Source of the DNA: Streptosporangiales bacterium
Lineage (GTDB): Bacteria; Actinomycetota; Actinomycetes; Streptosporangiales; WHST01
Length of the DNA: 64,000 nt
Reading direction: 5' to 3'
NCBI GenBank assembly: GCA_009379955.1
Contig: WHST01000009.1
Span: forward strand, 1 to 64,000
The position numbers and the translations under genes are program-made. The notes under the pieces are model-generated. The model was not told the origin of the DNA and made no database searches. It saw nothing but the letters and a program-made list of their open reading frames with translations. Below are positions 34,896-43,367 of this stretch, one piece after another. Every line of letters begins with the position of its first letter. The first letter of the stretch is position 1.

Positions 34896-35876
34896 GTGCT
34901 CACCTTCACGCTGCGCCGACTCCTCGTCGCCATCCCGGTCATCGTGGCGTCGACGTTCGTCGTCTTCCTCCTGGTGACGCTGTCCGGTGACCCGCTCGCC
35001 AACCTCAAGGGCCGCAACCCGCCGCCGTCGCCGCAGGTGATCAGGGTCGAGGAGCACCGCCTCCACCTCGACGAGCCGCTGCTGCAGCGCTACTGGACCT
35101 GGATCACCGGCGTCGTGCGAGGCGACTTCGGTCCCTCGGTGCGCACCAACCTGGACATCGGCCACGAGATCACCACCAGGTTCGGCGTCACCATCCGGCT
35201 GATCGCCCTCGCCATCGTGCTGGCACTGGTGCTCGCCGTCGTCGTCGGCGTCGTCAGCGCGGTGAAGCAGTACTCGGGCGTCGACTACGGATTCACGTTC
35301 GCCGCGTTCCTCTTCCTGTCGATGCCGTCGTTCTGGTTCGCGATCCTGCTCAAACAGGCGGGGATCTCACTCAACTCCCTCCTCGGCGACCAGGTCGTGT
35401 ACACGATCGGGGAGAAGTCCGTCCTCGTCGAGGGCGGCCCGTGGGCTCATCTCGTCGACGCGCTTGGCCACATGGTGCTGCCGACGATCTCGCTGGCGCT
35501 GATCTCCTTCGGGGCGTGGAGCAGGTTCCAGCGCGCGTCGATGCTCGAGGTCCTGAACAGCGACTACGTCCTGTTCGCCAGGGCCAAGGGCCTCTCCAGG
35601 AGCCGCGTGATCGTGAAGCACGCGCTGCGCACCGCGCTGATCCCGATGACCACCGTGACGGCACTCGACTTCGCGACGCTGATCTCGGGCGCGGTGATCA
35701 CCGAGACCGTGTTCCAGTGGCGCGGGCTCGGCGACTTCCTCGTCACGTCGGTCGAGCAGCGCGACGTCTACGCGGTGCTCGGTTGGCTGCTCGTCGTCGC
35801 CGTCGCCGTCATCGTGTTCAACCTGATCGCCGACCTGCTGTACGCCCTGCTCGACCCGCGGATCCGCTATGACTGA
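34896..35876 (+). CDS. Peptide-type ABC transporter permease (DppB-like)
   Basis: 326 aa with six membrane segments and the N-terminal RRLLVAIPVIVASTFVVFLL helix typical of DppB/OppB. The EAA-type loop appears as YVLFARAKGLSRSRVIVKHA. The GTG start lies 8 nt after a short upstream frame. It works with the DppC-like partner that overlaps it by 8 nt and with the divergent binding protein at 29410-31146. Confidence 0.88.
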   Translation: MLTFTLRRLLVAIPVIVASTFVVFLLVTLSGDPLANLKGRNPPPSPQVIRVEEHRLHLDEPLLQRYWTWITGVVRGDFGPSVRTNLDIGHEITTRFGVTIRLIALAIVLALVLAVVVGVVSAVKQYSGVDYGFTFAAFLFLSMPSFWFAILLKQAGISLNSLLGDQVVYTIGEKSVLVEGGPWAHLVDALGHMVLPTISLALISFGAWSRFQRASMLEVLNSDYVLFARAKGLSRSRVIVKHALRTALIPMTTVTALDFATLISGAVITETVFQWRGLGDFLVTSVEQRDVYAVLGWLLVVAVAVIVFNLIADLLYALLDPRIRYD

Positions 35877-36786
35877 CCGCACCGAGGCGGTGGCCGGCCG
35901 TACACCACGACCGGCCGCGCGAGAGACAGGTGTACGCCAGCGCAGTCAGGGCGAGCTGGTGCTGCGGCGCTTCCTGCGGCACAAGGCGGCGGTGGTCAGC
36001 CTCGTGCTCTTCCTCGCCGTCGTCCTGCTCGCGTTCGTCGGCGGGGCGCTCTGGCGCTACGACTACACCGACATCACGTCCGCGGCCTCGGTGCCGCCGT
36101 CGCCGCAGCACCCGTTCGGCACCGACAACCTCGGCCACGACACGTTCGCCCAGGTGCTCCGCGGCACCCAACGGTCGATCGAGATCGCCCTGCTCATCGC
36201 GCTCCTCGCCGGGTTCGTCGGCACGCTGTGGGGCGCGGTCTCCGGCTACTACCGCGGCATCACCGACAGCGTGATGATGCGGATCGCCGACCTCGTCCTC
36301 ACCCTGCCGCTGCTCGCCGTCGCCGCCGTGCTGACCCGCGCCACGTCGGGCTCGTGGTGGTTCGTCGCGCTGGTCATCGCGGCGCTGCAGTGGGCGTACG
36401 TGTCCCGCGTGGTGCGCGGCGTCGTGCTGTCGCTGCGGGAGAAGGAGTTCGTCGAGGCGTGCCGTGCCCTCGGCGCCACCGACCGCTGGATCATCTTCCG
36501 GCACCTGATCCCGAACGCGCTCGGTCCGATCATCGTCAACGTCACGATCCTCGTGGCCGTCGCCATCCTGGTCGAGACCGCGTTGTCGTTCCTCGGCCTC
36601 GGCGTCCAGCCGCCCGACACGTCGCTCGGCCTGCTGGTCAGCGAGGCCGACACCGCGGTGAGTACTCGCCCGTGGCTGTTCTACTTCCCCGGCGCGTTCA
36701 TCGTCGTGATCGCGCTGACCATCAACTTCATCGGCGACGGCCTGCGCGACGCGTTCGACCCGACCCAGACGAAGGTGCGCGCATGA
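35869..36786 (+). CDS. Peptide-type ABC transporter permease (DppC-like)
   Basis: 305 aa. A soluble N-terminal tail is followed by the [20 protein letters not shown] motif (OppC_N/C junction) and six membrane segments. The coupling loop reads [23 protein letters not shown] 35869 overlaps the end of the DppB-like gene; its stop overlaps the ATPase start by ATGA. Confidence 0.88.
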   Translation: MTDRTEAVAGRTPRPAARETGVRQRSQGELVLRRFLRHKAAVVSLVLFLAVVLLAFVGGALWRYDYTDITSAASVPPSPQHPFGTDNLGHDTFAQVLRGTQRSIEIALLIALLAGFVGTLWGAVSGYYRGITDSVMMRIADLVLTLPLLAVAAVLTRATSGSWWFVALVIAALQWAYVSRVVRGVVLSLREKEFVEACRALGATDRWIIFRHLIPNALGPIIVNVTILVAVAILVETALSFLGLGVQPPDTSLGLLVSEADTAVSTRPWLFYFPGAFIVVIALTINFIGDGLRDAFDPTQTKVRA

Positions 36787-37820
36787 GCACCGACCCTGTC
36801 CTGGAGGTGACCGACCTCACCGTCTCGTTCCCGACCGAGGACGGGCTCGTCCGTGCCGTCCGCGGTGTCAGCTACGACCTGCGGCAGGGCGAGGTGCTCG
36901 GGATCGTCGGGGAGTCCGGCTCCGGCAAGTCGGTCACGTCCATGGCGGTCATGGGGCTGCTGCCGGCGTCGGCGAAGGTCGGCGGGTCGGTACGGTTTCG
37001 CGGCCGGGAGCTGCTCGGTGCGTCCGACCGGGAGATGCGGAGCGTCAGGGGCGGCCGGATCGCGATGGTCTTCCAGGACCCGATGACCTCGCTCAACCCG
37101 GTCTACCCGGTCGGCGACCAGATCGCCGAGGCCGTGCGGGCGCACAACGACATCAGCGCCGCGGCCGCACGCGAGCGCGCGGTCGAGCTGCTCGCGATGA
37201 TGCAGATTCCCCGTCCCAGGGAACGCGCGCGCGACTACCCGCACGAGTTCTCCGGCGGCATGCGGCAGCGGGTCGTCATCGCCACCGCGATGGCCAACGA
37301 CCCCGACGTCATCATCGCCGACGAGCCGACCACCGCGCTCGACGTCACGGTGCAGGCGCAGGTGCTGCAGGCACTGGAGACCGCACGGAGCGAGACCGAC
37401 GCCGCCATGGTGCTGATCACCCACGACCTCGGCGTCGTCGCCGGCTCCGCCGACCGCGTGCTCGTCATGTACGCAGGCCGGCCGGTCGAGCTCGGCGCCG
37501 TCGACGACATCTACTACGAGCCCCGGATGCCGTACACGCTCGGGCTGATCGGCAGCCTCCCCCGGCTCGACCGGCGAGGCGACCGGCTCGTCCCGATCAC
37601 CGGCTCGCCGCCGTCGCTGCTCGACCTGCCGCCCGGCTGCCCGTTCGCGCCGCGCTGCCCGATGCGGCAGGACGTCTGCGACGACGAGCCCGAGCTGCGT
37701 CCCACGGCGTCCGACGGCCACCTCGCGGCCTGCCACTTCTCCGCCGACCTGGCAGGTCGGCGACCCGACGAGGTGTTCGCCGTGACGTCCGTCGACGACG
37801 ACACGGGAGGCGCGCCGTGA
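36783..37820 (+). CDS. Peptide-type ABC transporter ATP-binding protein (DppD-like)
   Basis: 345 aa. Walker A GESGSGKS, signature [14 protein letters not shown], Walker [14 protein letters not shown] and switch LITHD are all present. The C-terminal oligopeptide/dipeptide extension has the Cys-rich [17 protein letters not shown] region that holds an iron-sulfur cluster in characterised homologues. ATGA overlap with DppC and a 4-nt overlap with the next ATPase. Confidence 0.9.
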   Translation: MSTDPVLEVTDLTVSFPTEDGLVRAVRGVSYDLRQGEVLGIVGESGSGKSVTSMAVMGLLPASAKVGGSVRFRGRELLGASDREMRSVRGGRIAMVFQDPMTSLNPVYPVGDQIAEAVRAHNDISAAAARERAVELLAMMQIPRPRERARDYPHEFSGGMRQRVVIATAMANDPDVIIADEPTTALDVTVQAQVLQALETARSETDAAMVLITHDLGVVAGSADRVLVMYAGRPVELGAVDDIYYEPRMPYTLGLIGSLPRLDRRGDRLVPITGSPPSLLDLPPGCPFAPRCPMRQDVCDDEPELRPTASDGHLAACHFSADLAGRRPDEVFAVTSVDDDTGGAP

Positions 37821-38843
37821 CCGAGCCCGTCGCGCCGCTGCTGTCGGTACGCCACCTCGTCAAGCACTTCCCCGTCCGCGGCAAGGGCCTGCTCAGGCAG
37901 ACCACCGGCGACGTCCACGCCGTGTGCGGGGTCTCGTTCGACCTGCACGCCGGCGAGACCCTCGGACTGGTCGGCGAGTCCGGCTGCGGCAAGACGACCA
38001 CCGGACGCGCCGTGCTCAACCTGCAGCGGCCGACGTCCGGCCAGGTGCTGTTCCAGGGCCACGAGCTCGGTGCCACCGGTGCCAGGGACATGCGCCGGAT
38101 GCGGCAGCGGATGCAGATCGTGTTCCAGGACCCGTACGCCTCCCTCGACCCCCGGGTGACGGTCACCAACGCGATCGCCGAACCGTTGCGCATCCACGGC
38201 ACGTACGCGCAGGGCGGGCAGGACCGGGTGCGCGAGCTGCTGCGCACCGTCGGGCTCAACCCCGAGCACGGCAACAGGTACCCCGCACGAGTTCTCCGGC
38301 GGCCAGCGGCAGCGCGTCGGCGTCGCCCGCGCGCTCGCGCTGCGCCCTGAGCTCGTCGTGCTGGACGAGCCGGTGTCGGCGCTCGACGTGTCGATCCAGG
38401 CGGGCGTCGTCAACCTGCTCGAAGACCTCCAGGAGCAACTCGGCCTCGCCTACCTGTTCGTCGCCCACGACCTCTCCGTCGTCCGGCACATCGCGCACCG
38501 GGTCGCGGTGATGTACCTCGGCCGGATCGTCGAGATCGGCGACCGCGACGAGCTGTTCGACCGGCCCGCACACCCGTACACCCAGGCCCTGATCTCGGCC
38601 ATCCCGGTGCCCGACCCCCGGCGCGAGCGGGCCAGGGCGCGGCAGCGGATCGTGATCGGCGGCGACGTGCCCAACCCGGTCAGGCCGCCGAGCGGTTGCC
38701 GGTTCCGCACCAGGTGCCCGAAGTTCGGGCAGCTCACCGAGGACGAGCAGCAGGCGTGCGTCGAGGAGGTACCCGAGCTCGTGGACCGCGGGCAGGGCCA
38801 CCCGTCGGCTTGCCACTACGCGGAGGTCGTCCCCGTCATCTGA
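37817..38843 (+). pseudogene. Peptide-type ABC transporter ATP-binding protein (DppF-like), frameshifted
   Basis: GTG 37817 opens a normal DppF: Walker A GESGCGKTTT, then QIVFQDPYASLDPR. At 38281-38284 the DNA reads taccccgcacgag; the expected sequence is tac ccg cac gag (YPHE). One extra C in the CCCC run throws the frame, so the signature [14 protein letters not shown], Walker [13 protein letters not shown] and the [11 protein letters not shown] tail lie in the +1 frame ending at 38843. As written the protein is about 177 aa and lacks the signature and Walker B. The rest of the gene shows no decay, so sequencing error is a serious alternative. Confidence 0.8.
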
Positions 38844-39109
38844 CGTAGACCTATCATTACCTACTAAGACACTCGGATTTATCTTGAATGACCGCCGTCG
38901 CGCTGTTACGCTCGGTGGCGTGCTGGTTCTGGTGACGCGTCGACTACATGCGGCTCAGCAGCATGGTCTGTCCCTCTCTCACTGAGCCACCGGCCATCGG
39001 GCCATCAGCCCGGGCTCGTTCGATACCCCGCGGCGCCGACCGTTCCGCTGCCGGGACGCCGCGATGCACCACGTCCTCCCCTTGCCCTGCTCCACGTGAA
39101 AGGCACCCC

Positions 39110-40189
39110 GTGAAGAAGCACCTCCTGACGGCCCCGGTCGCCGGCCTGTTCCTCGCCGGTCTGACCGCGGTCCTTGCGGCACCAGCCGCCTCCGCCCACC
39201 CAGGTCATGAGCACCCGAGCACGCCCGCCACCCCGGTGGACGGTCTGGTCAGCGCGCTGCCGAAGGACCCGTCCGCGATCGTGACGGGCGCGGTCCCCGA
39301 CCCGGCCGGCCTCCTCGCCGGACAGATTCCCGACTCCCCGACCGGCGTGCCCCAGCACGGCGAGGGCGGGGTGCCCGTGCCACCCGCCGACCCCACGGCG
39401 GCGCCGTCGTTCTTCCTGGCCCACCTCGACACCTACCACGTCGGCCAGCCGCTGCTCGGCTTCGTCGCACCGCTGGAGAACCCGCAGGGCTGGGCCGACA
39501 AGCACCTCATCCCCACGGTGCTCGAGACCGGAGCGAGGGCGGTGAAGCCGGTGAACCCGGCGCCGCCGGTCGACGGCGACACCTGGCAGGACAACAGCGC
39601 GAACCCCGGTCCGATCGGCGGTGAGGTCCCGCACGGGGACAGCAGCCTGACGCTGGTACCCGTCGAGCCGACCGCCGGCGCGGAGTTCTTCGTCCGGCAC
39701 CTGAACACCTACCACTTCGGCAAGCCGCTGGTGGGCTTCGGGCCCGCGATCAACGACCCGCAGACCTGGGCCGACAAGCACCTCATCCCGACCGCGCTCG
39801 AGGTGGGCTACCGCACGCTGAAGCCGGTCAACCCCGCGCCGACCGTGCGCGCGGACCCGCTCTACCCGGACGCGCAGTCGCCCGGCGGCCACGACGGCGG
39901 CAGCACTCACCGATCGCAGGCGACGAGCGCGAAGCATGCCGACGCCGACGCGACGTCCGCACGAACCGGGTCCGTGGCGGACGCGGCAGACACCACGCGG
40001 GCCGTGCAGGAGACTGCAACCGCGTCCTCGACGGCGACCAAGGTGACGGGGGACACCGCCGAGCGGTCGGAGCCCCGGGATCAGGCCACGACCGGAGCGT
40101 CCGACCCGCTCGGCGATGCGACGAGGACCCTGAAGGACCTCACGCAGCTGCCGATCGGACCCGCGGAGTCCGGGCAGGGCGGCGAGTAG
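39110..40189 (+). CDS. Secreted protein of unknown family with two internal repeats
   Basis: 359 aa. GTG 39110 follows GAAAGG at 6 nt. A clear signal peptide (KK, then a hydrophobic core, then APAASA before HPGHEH) predicts export and a His-rich mature N-terminus. Two repeats of about 52 residues lie at about 101-152 and 193-244. The shared frame is FF-x-x-HL-[DN]-TYH-x-G-x-PL-x-GF, then P-Q-x-WADKHLIPT-x-LE, then KPVNPAP. The C-terminal 100 residues are Ala/Thr/Ser-rich and low complexity, like a linker, with no sorting signal or final membrane helix. I recognise no family. Not obviously linked to the transporter upstream (266 bp gap). Confidence 0.75.
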   Translation: MKKHLLTAPVAGLFLAGLTAVLAAPAASAHPGHEHPSTPATPVDGLVSALPKDPSAIVTGAVPDPAGLLAGQIPDSPTGVPQHGEGGVPVPPADPTAAPSFFLAHLDTYHVGQPLLGFVAPLENPQGWADKHLIPTVLETGARAVKPVNPAPPVDGDTWQDNSANPGPIGGEVPHGDSSLTLVPVEPTAGAEFFVRHLNTYHFGKPLVGFGPAINDPQTWADKHLIPTALEVGYRTLKPVNPAPTVRADPLYPDAQSPGGHDGGSTHRSQATSAKHADADATSARTGSVADAADTTRAVQETATASSTATKVTGDTAERSEPRDQATTGASDPLGDATRTLKDLTQLPIGPAESGQGGE

Positions 40190-40220
40190 CCCCCGGAGTC
40201 CACACGGCACCTTGCGAGCC

Positions 40221-40263
40221 GACGCCGTGTACGCGCCACGCACCCCGGCGCGTGCACGGCGTC
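40221..40263. terminator. Strong hairpin between convergent genes
   Basis: GACGCCGTGTACGCGCC pairs with GGCGCGTGCACGGCGTC (17 positions, one mismatch) around a 9-nt loop. It lies between the stops at 40189 and 40277. There is no T-run, as is common for high-GC bidirectional terminators. Confidence 0.65.
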
Positions 40264-40276
40264 TTCGCGTCCGGCG

Positions 40277-41302
40277 TCAGGCGCGGGACGCCTCGGCCAG
40301 GCCACGCAGCAGGTCGAGCTCCTTCTCCCTGCTGAGCCCCGCGCGACGCTCCCTGGTCAGGCCGCGCTCACGTTCGAAGGCCAACGCGTCGACGAGCGTC
40401 TCCACCAGCGGGCGACGCCGCAGCCCCGCGGCCACCGCGGCAGCGTCGGACCGCGCGCTGTGGCCGGCGTACTCGGCGCCGTGCAGCCACAGCGGCAGGG
40501 ACTCCGGCCCCATGTAGAAGTCGACGCCCTGGTCGACCAGCCAGTCGGGGTCGGCGAGGACAAGGCCACCGTCGTGTCCGGCGACCTTGCGCGCCGCGGC
40601 GAGCACCTCGCCGAACGGCGTCTTCTCCCCGCTGACGTTGAACGTGCCGGTCAGGCCGTTCTCCGCGCCCGTGACGAGCCACTCGGCGAAGTCCCTGACG
40701 TCCGTCGACTGGGTGGGCTGCTCGGGGACGTCGGGGGCGAGCACGGCGGCCTCGAGGTCGGCGCCCGCGCCGGACTCGGCCGCGAGAGCGAAGCGTCCCG
40801 GCCAGTACCCGAACCGGTCGCTACGGTCTCCCGGCCCGGAGAGCAGCCCGACGCGGGAGACGTGCAGCTTCTCGCCGACGGCCTCCGCGCACGCCCGCTC
40901 GCAGGCGGACTTCGCCTGGCCGTAGACCGTCCAGTCGGCGACGTCACCATCGAGCGGCTCGTGCGGCTCGGCGCTCTCGTCGGCACCGGGGACGTCGTCA
41001 CGCGCGTAGACCGAGCACGACGAGACGTACGTCCAGTGCCGGGTGCGCTCGCCCAGCGCGTCGAGCGCCGACCGCACCAGGCCCGGCTGCCACGAGACGT
41101 CGACGACCTCGTCCCACGACTCGTCGCGGACGTCGTCGTACGCCGCGGACTCGCCCCGGTCCGCCGACACCCACCGCACGCCGGGCGGCGGGTCGCCGCT
41201 CTCGCCGCGCGCGAGGCACGTGACCTCGTGTCCGTGGGCACGCGCCGTCTTCGCCAGCTCGCCACCCAGCCACGCCGTTCCGCCGAGCACCAGGACTCTC
41301 AT
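40277..41302 (-). CDS. NAD-dependent epimerase/dehydratase family protein
   Basis: 341 aa extended SDR. The N-terminal MRVLVLGGTAWLGGELAKTA is the dinucleotide-binding motif (GGTxxLGG), TYVSSCSVYA carries the catalytic Ser region and VYGQAKSACE the Tyr and Lys of YxxxK. Members of this branch act as reductases or sugar-nucleotide epimerases; the substrate cannot be told. ATG 41302 is the natural start. Single-gene unit. Confidence 0.82.
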   Translation of the reverse strand: MRVLVLGGTAWLGGELAKTARAHGHEVTCLARGESGDPPPGVRWVSADRGESAAYDDVRDESWDEVVDVSWQPGLVRSALDALGERTRHWTYVSSCSVYARDDVPGADESAEPHEPLDGDVADWTVYGQAKSACERACAEAVGEKLHVSRVGLLSGPGDRSDRFGYWPGRFALAAESGAGADLEAAVLAPDVPEQPTQSTDVRDFAEWLVTGAENGLTGTFNVSGEKTPFGEVLAAARKVAGHDGGLVLADPDWLVDQGVDFYMGPESLPLWLHGAEYAGHSARSDAAAVAAGLRRRPLVETLVDALAFERERGLTRERRAGLSREKELDLLRGLAEASRA

Positions 41303-41408
41303 GCCGGCGAGCCAACCAGGAGTCGGGGAGCGTTGTCAGCGGCTTTCGCGGAGAGCGGAGCGTCCGAGCGGCCGCCCTGTCAGAACGTCAGGGGTCATGG
41401 CCCGCTGA

Positions 41409-41591
41409 GGATCTGCCGGGTCAGCAGGCGAGCTCGGCGCGGCCGAGTTCTGCCCCGACGCCAGGGTGGCGGCGGCCGAGGTGGAGCTCCACGCCGGCCG
41501 CCCGCACACCTGGCTCGACCGCCTGCCGTCGCTGCTCGCCGCACAGGAGGCCGCCGAGGTGGCCGAGGCCGAGCGCCGACTGGGCTCATGA
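41409..41591 (+). pseudogene. Possible 3' remnant of a lost gene
   Basis: From about 41438 the frame reads AAEFCPDARVAAAEVELHAG followed by an Ala/Glu-rich helix ending in TGA at 41589-41591. Its third positions are almost all G or C, like the real genes around it, whereas upstream of 41438 that bias fades and a stop closes the frame. A perfect palindrome begins two bases after the stop. This looks like the end of a truncated gene. Family not recognised. Confidence 0.35.
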
Positions 41592-41592
41592 C

Positions 41593-41622
41593 GCTCGCTT
41601 AAGCGAGCCGCAAGCGAGCCGC
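41593..41622. terminator. Palindrome followed by two 11-bp direct repeats
   Basis: GCTCGCTTAAGCGAGC (41593-41608) is a perfect 16-bp palindrome. AAGCGAGCCGC is repeated at 41601-41611 and 41612-41622. Probably a terminator for the frame ending at 41591. Confidence 0.4.
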
Positions 41623-41700
41623 AAGCGGCCCCGGGTTGACTCGCCTTCGTGCCACCGGCGCGGCAACATCCCGCCCAGTCGCAATGGTGGTGCACCGGGT

Positions 41701-41738
41701 GCCCGCGGTACCTCTCGCACGCACGAGGGGCCGCGGGC
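41701..41738. other. Long hairpin upstream of the GNAT gene
   Basis: GCCCGCGG (41701-41708) pairs with CCGCGGGC (41731-41738), with an inner CCTC/GAGG stem. It could shape a leader or end transcription from upstream. Confidence 0.4.
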
Positions 41739-41788
41739 ATACCCGTTTCCGGAGGCGACGCAGCTGGCTCGCATGGCATGATCACGGC

Positions 41789-42208
41789 GTGGACATCAGA
41801 CACGCGTCCTCGGTCGAGGAGATCGTCGCGGCCGAGCACCTGCTCGACGGACCGGCCGAGCCGGCCGCCACGGAACGCTTCGTCGCCGACCCCCTCCACC
41901 ACATGCTCATCGCCTACGTCGACGACCGGCCGGCCGGCATGGTGACCGGCGTCGAGATGACCCACCCGGACAAGGGCACCGAGATGTTCCTGTACGAGCT
42001 CGGCGTCGACGAGGCGTACCGGCGCAAGGGCATCGGCTCGGCCCTCGCCGCGGAGCTGGCGCAGCTCGCCCGCGACCGTGGCTGCTACTTCCAATGGGTG
42101 CTCGTCGACAACGACAACGAGGCCGCCCTCGCCACCTACCGCCGCGCCGGCGTGACGGAGGAGGCACCCCAGACGATGCTGGGCTGGGACTTCGCCGGTC
42201 AGGGGTAG
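41789..42208 (+). CDS. GNAT-family N-acetyltransferase
   Basis: 139 aa single GNAT domain. Motif A is YELGVDEAYRRKGIGSAL and the following helix/strand QWVLVDNDNEAALATYRRAG is complete. The overall shape resembles the AAC(3)-I type of small acetyltransferases, but that alone does not show aminoglycoside activity. GTG 41789 has no ribosome site; CATGAT ends 6 nt before it. Its end overlaps the convergent gene by 10 bp. Confidence 0.8.
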   Translation: MDIRHASSVEEIVAAEHLLDGPAEPAATERFVADPLHHMLIAYVDDRPAGMVTGVEMTHPDKGTEMFLYELGVDEAYRRKGIGSALAAELAQLARDRGCYFQWVLVDNDNEAALATYRRAGVTEEAPQTMLGWDFAGQG

Positions 42209-43260
42209 TCGCGCAGGATCGTCACGCGTCCGTCGGGGCCCGAGCCCCAGCACGCGCGGTCGGCCGTGCACTGCACGCCGTCGAGGCTGCCCTCGTCGAA
42301 CGTCCGCCAGGTGCGGCCGCCGTCGACGCTGACGTCGCTGCCGGTGGGTCCGACGGCGAACGCCACCCGCGCGCCGAGCCAGGCCGCGCCCGAGCGGTAC
42401 TCGGTGGGTGCGCCCGCGCCGACCAGCTCGAACGACCGGCCACCGTCGCGGGTCGTGGCGAACGCGTCGGGTGCCGACTCCGGTGTCGTGTAGTCGCCGC
42501 CGACGGCGAGGCCGTGACGGCGGCCGCGGAACGCCAGCGCGTAGATGCCCGCGCTGGGACCGCTGGGCACCGGGGTGTCGGTCACCGACCAGGTGCGACC
42601 GCGGTCGCGGGTGTGGAACACGCGCGAGCGCTCGCCGCCGCCGGTCGCGATCCACGCGTCCCGCGGTCCCGACGAGACCAGGCAGGTGCCGCTCGCCGCG
42701 AACCCGAACTCCCCCGGCAGGGCGTCGGGCATGCCAGCCGGGTCGGCCACGCGCCAGGAGCGCCCGCCGTCCGAGGTGCGGATGAGCCGGATCCTGCCGT
42801 CGACCGGGTCGCTCATCGCGAGACCGTGCCGCTCGTCGAAGAACGTCATGCAGTCGTAGAACGCGGCCGGGTCGTCGTTGACGAAGCTCTCCTGCCAGTG
42901 CCGCCCGCCGTCGCGCGTGACGTACACCCGCGACGCGTCCCCCTCACCGATCGTGAGCGCCACCGCGTGCCTGGCGCCGAACGCCTCGATGTCGCGGAAC
43001 TCGAGCTCCTCCGCCCCCAGCGGCGAGACGTCCTCCCAGTGCCGGCCGCCGTCGAAGGTGCGCAGCACCGTACCGCCGCTGCCGGCGACCCAGCCCACGT
43101 ACCTGTTGACCGCGGCGAGACCGCGGAACTGCTCGGTGGTGCCGGTCGGCCGTTCCTGCCAGCTCGGCAGCGCGGGCGCGGCCTGGGCCGCGGAGCCCGT
43201 CCCGACCGTCGTGGCGAGGACCATCGCGGCGGCCGCCAGGCCCAGGGCTCGTCGTCTCAT
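42199..43260 (-). CDS. Secreted Ycf48/BNR-like beta-propeller protein
   Basis: 353 aa. A signal peptide (RRRALGLAAAAMVLATTVG...AQAAP) precedes a propeller of repeated blades, each with a TxDGGRxW or RDRGRTW Asp-box (about residues 66-74, 114-122, 163-171, 219-227, 270-276, 309-318). Ycf48-like proteins act as assembly factors in phototrophs, but bacterial homologues like this are mostly uncharacterised extracellular proteins annotated as oxidoreductases without evidence. ATG 43260. Confidence 0.8.
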   Translation of the reverse strand: MRRRALGLAAAAMVLATTVGTGSAAQAAPALPSWQERPTGTTEQFRGLAAVNRYVGWVAGSGGTVLRTFDGGRHWEDVSPLGAEELEFRDIEAFGARHAVALTIGEGDASRVYVTRDGGRHWQESFVNDDPAAFYDCMTFFDERHGLAMSDPVDGRIRLIRTSDGGRSWRVADPAGMPDALPGEFGFAASGTCLVSSGPRDAWIATGGGERSRVFHTRDRGRTWSVTDTPVPSGPSAGIYALAFRGRRHGLAVGGDYTTPESAPDAFATTRDGGRSFELVGAGAPTEYRSGAAWLGARVAFAVGPTGSDVSVDGGRTWRTFDEGSLDGVQCTADRACWGSGPDGRVTILRDYP

Positions 43261-43367
43261 GACGGTGCACGGTAGCGCCGAAGCGTACGCACGGGGAAGG
43301 CCGAAGCGTAAGCACAGGAAGGCAGTGGCACGCCGGGAAACGGGTCACGGTGTGCGACCGTGGTCGC

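Larger units (their letters stand above)
41303..41788. other. 486-bp stretch without an intact gene
   Basis: It holds a short coding-like remnant (41409-41591), a palindrome with direct repeats just after it (41593-41622) and a long hairpin (41701-41738). I see no other gene or RNA. Confidence 0.5.

Noticed and set aside
38948-39109. Upstream start for the secreted repeat protein
   Set aside because: It would bury the signal peptide behind 54 low-quality residues; GTG 39110 has a ribosome site and a proper signal sequence.
41789-42208. Aminoglycoside acetyltransferase
   Set aside because: The general shape is similar, but small GNAT enzymes cannot be assigned a substrate by eye.
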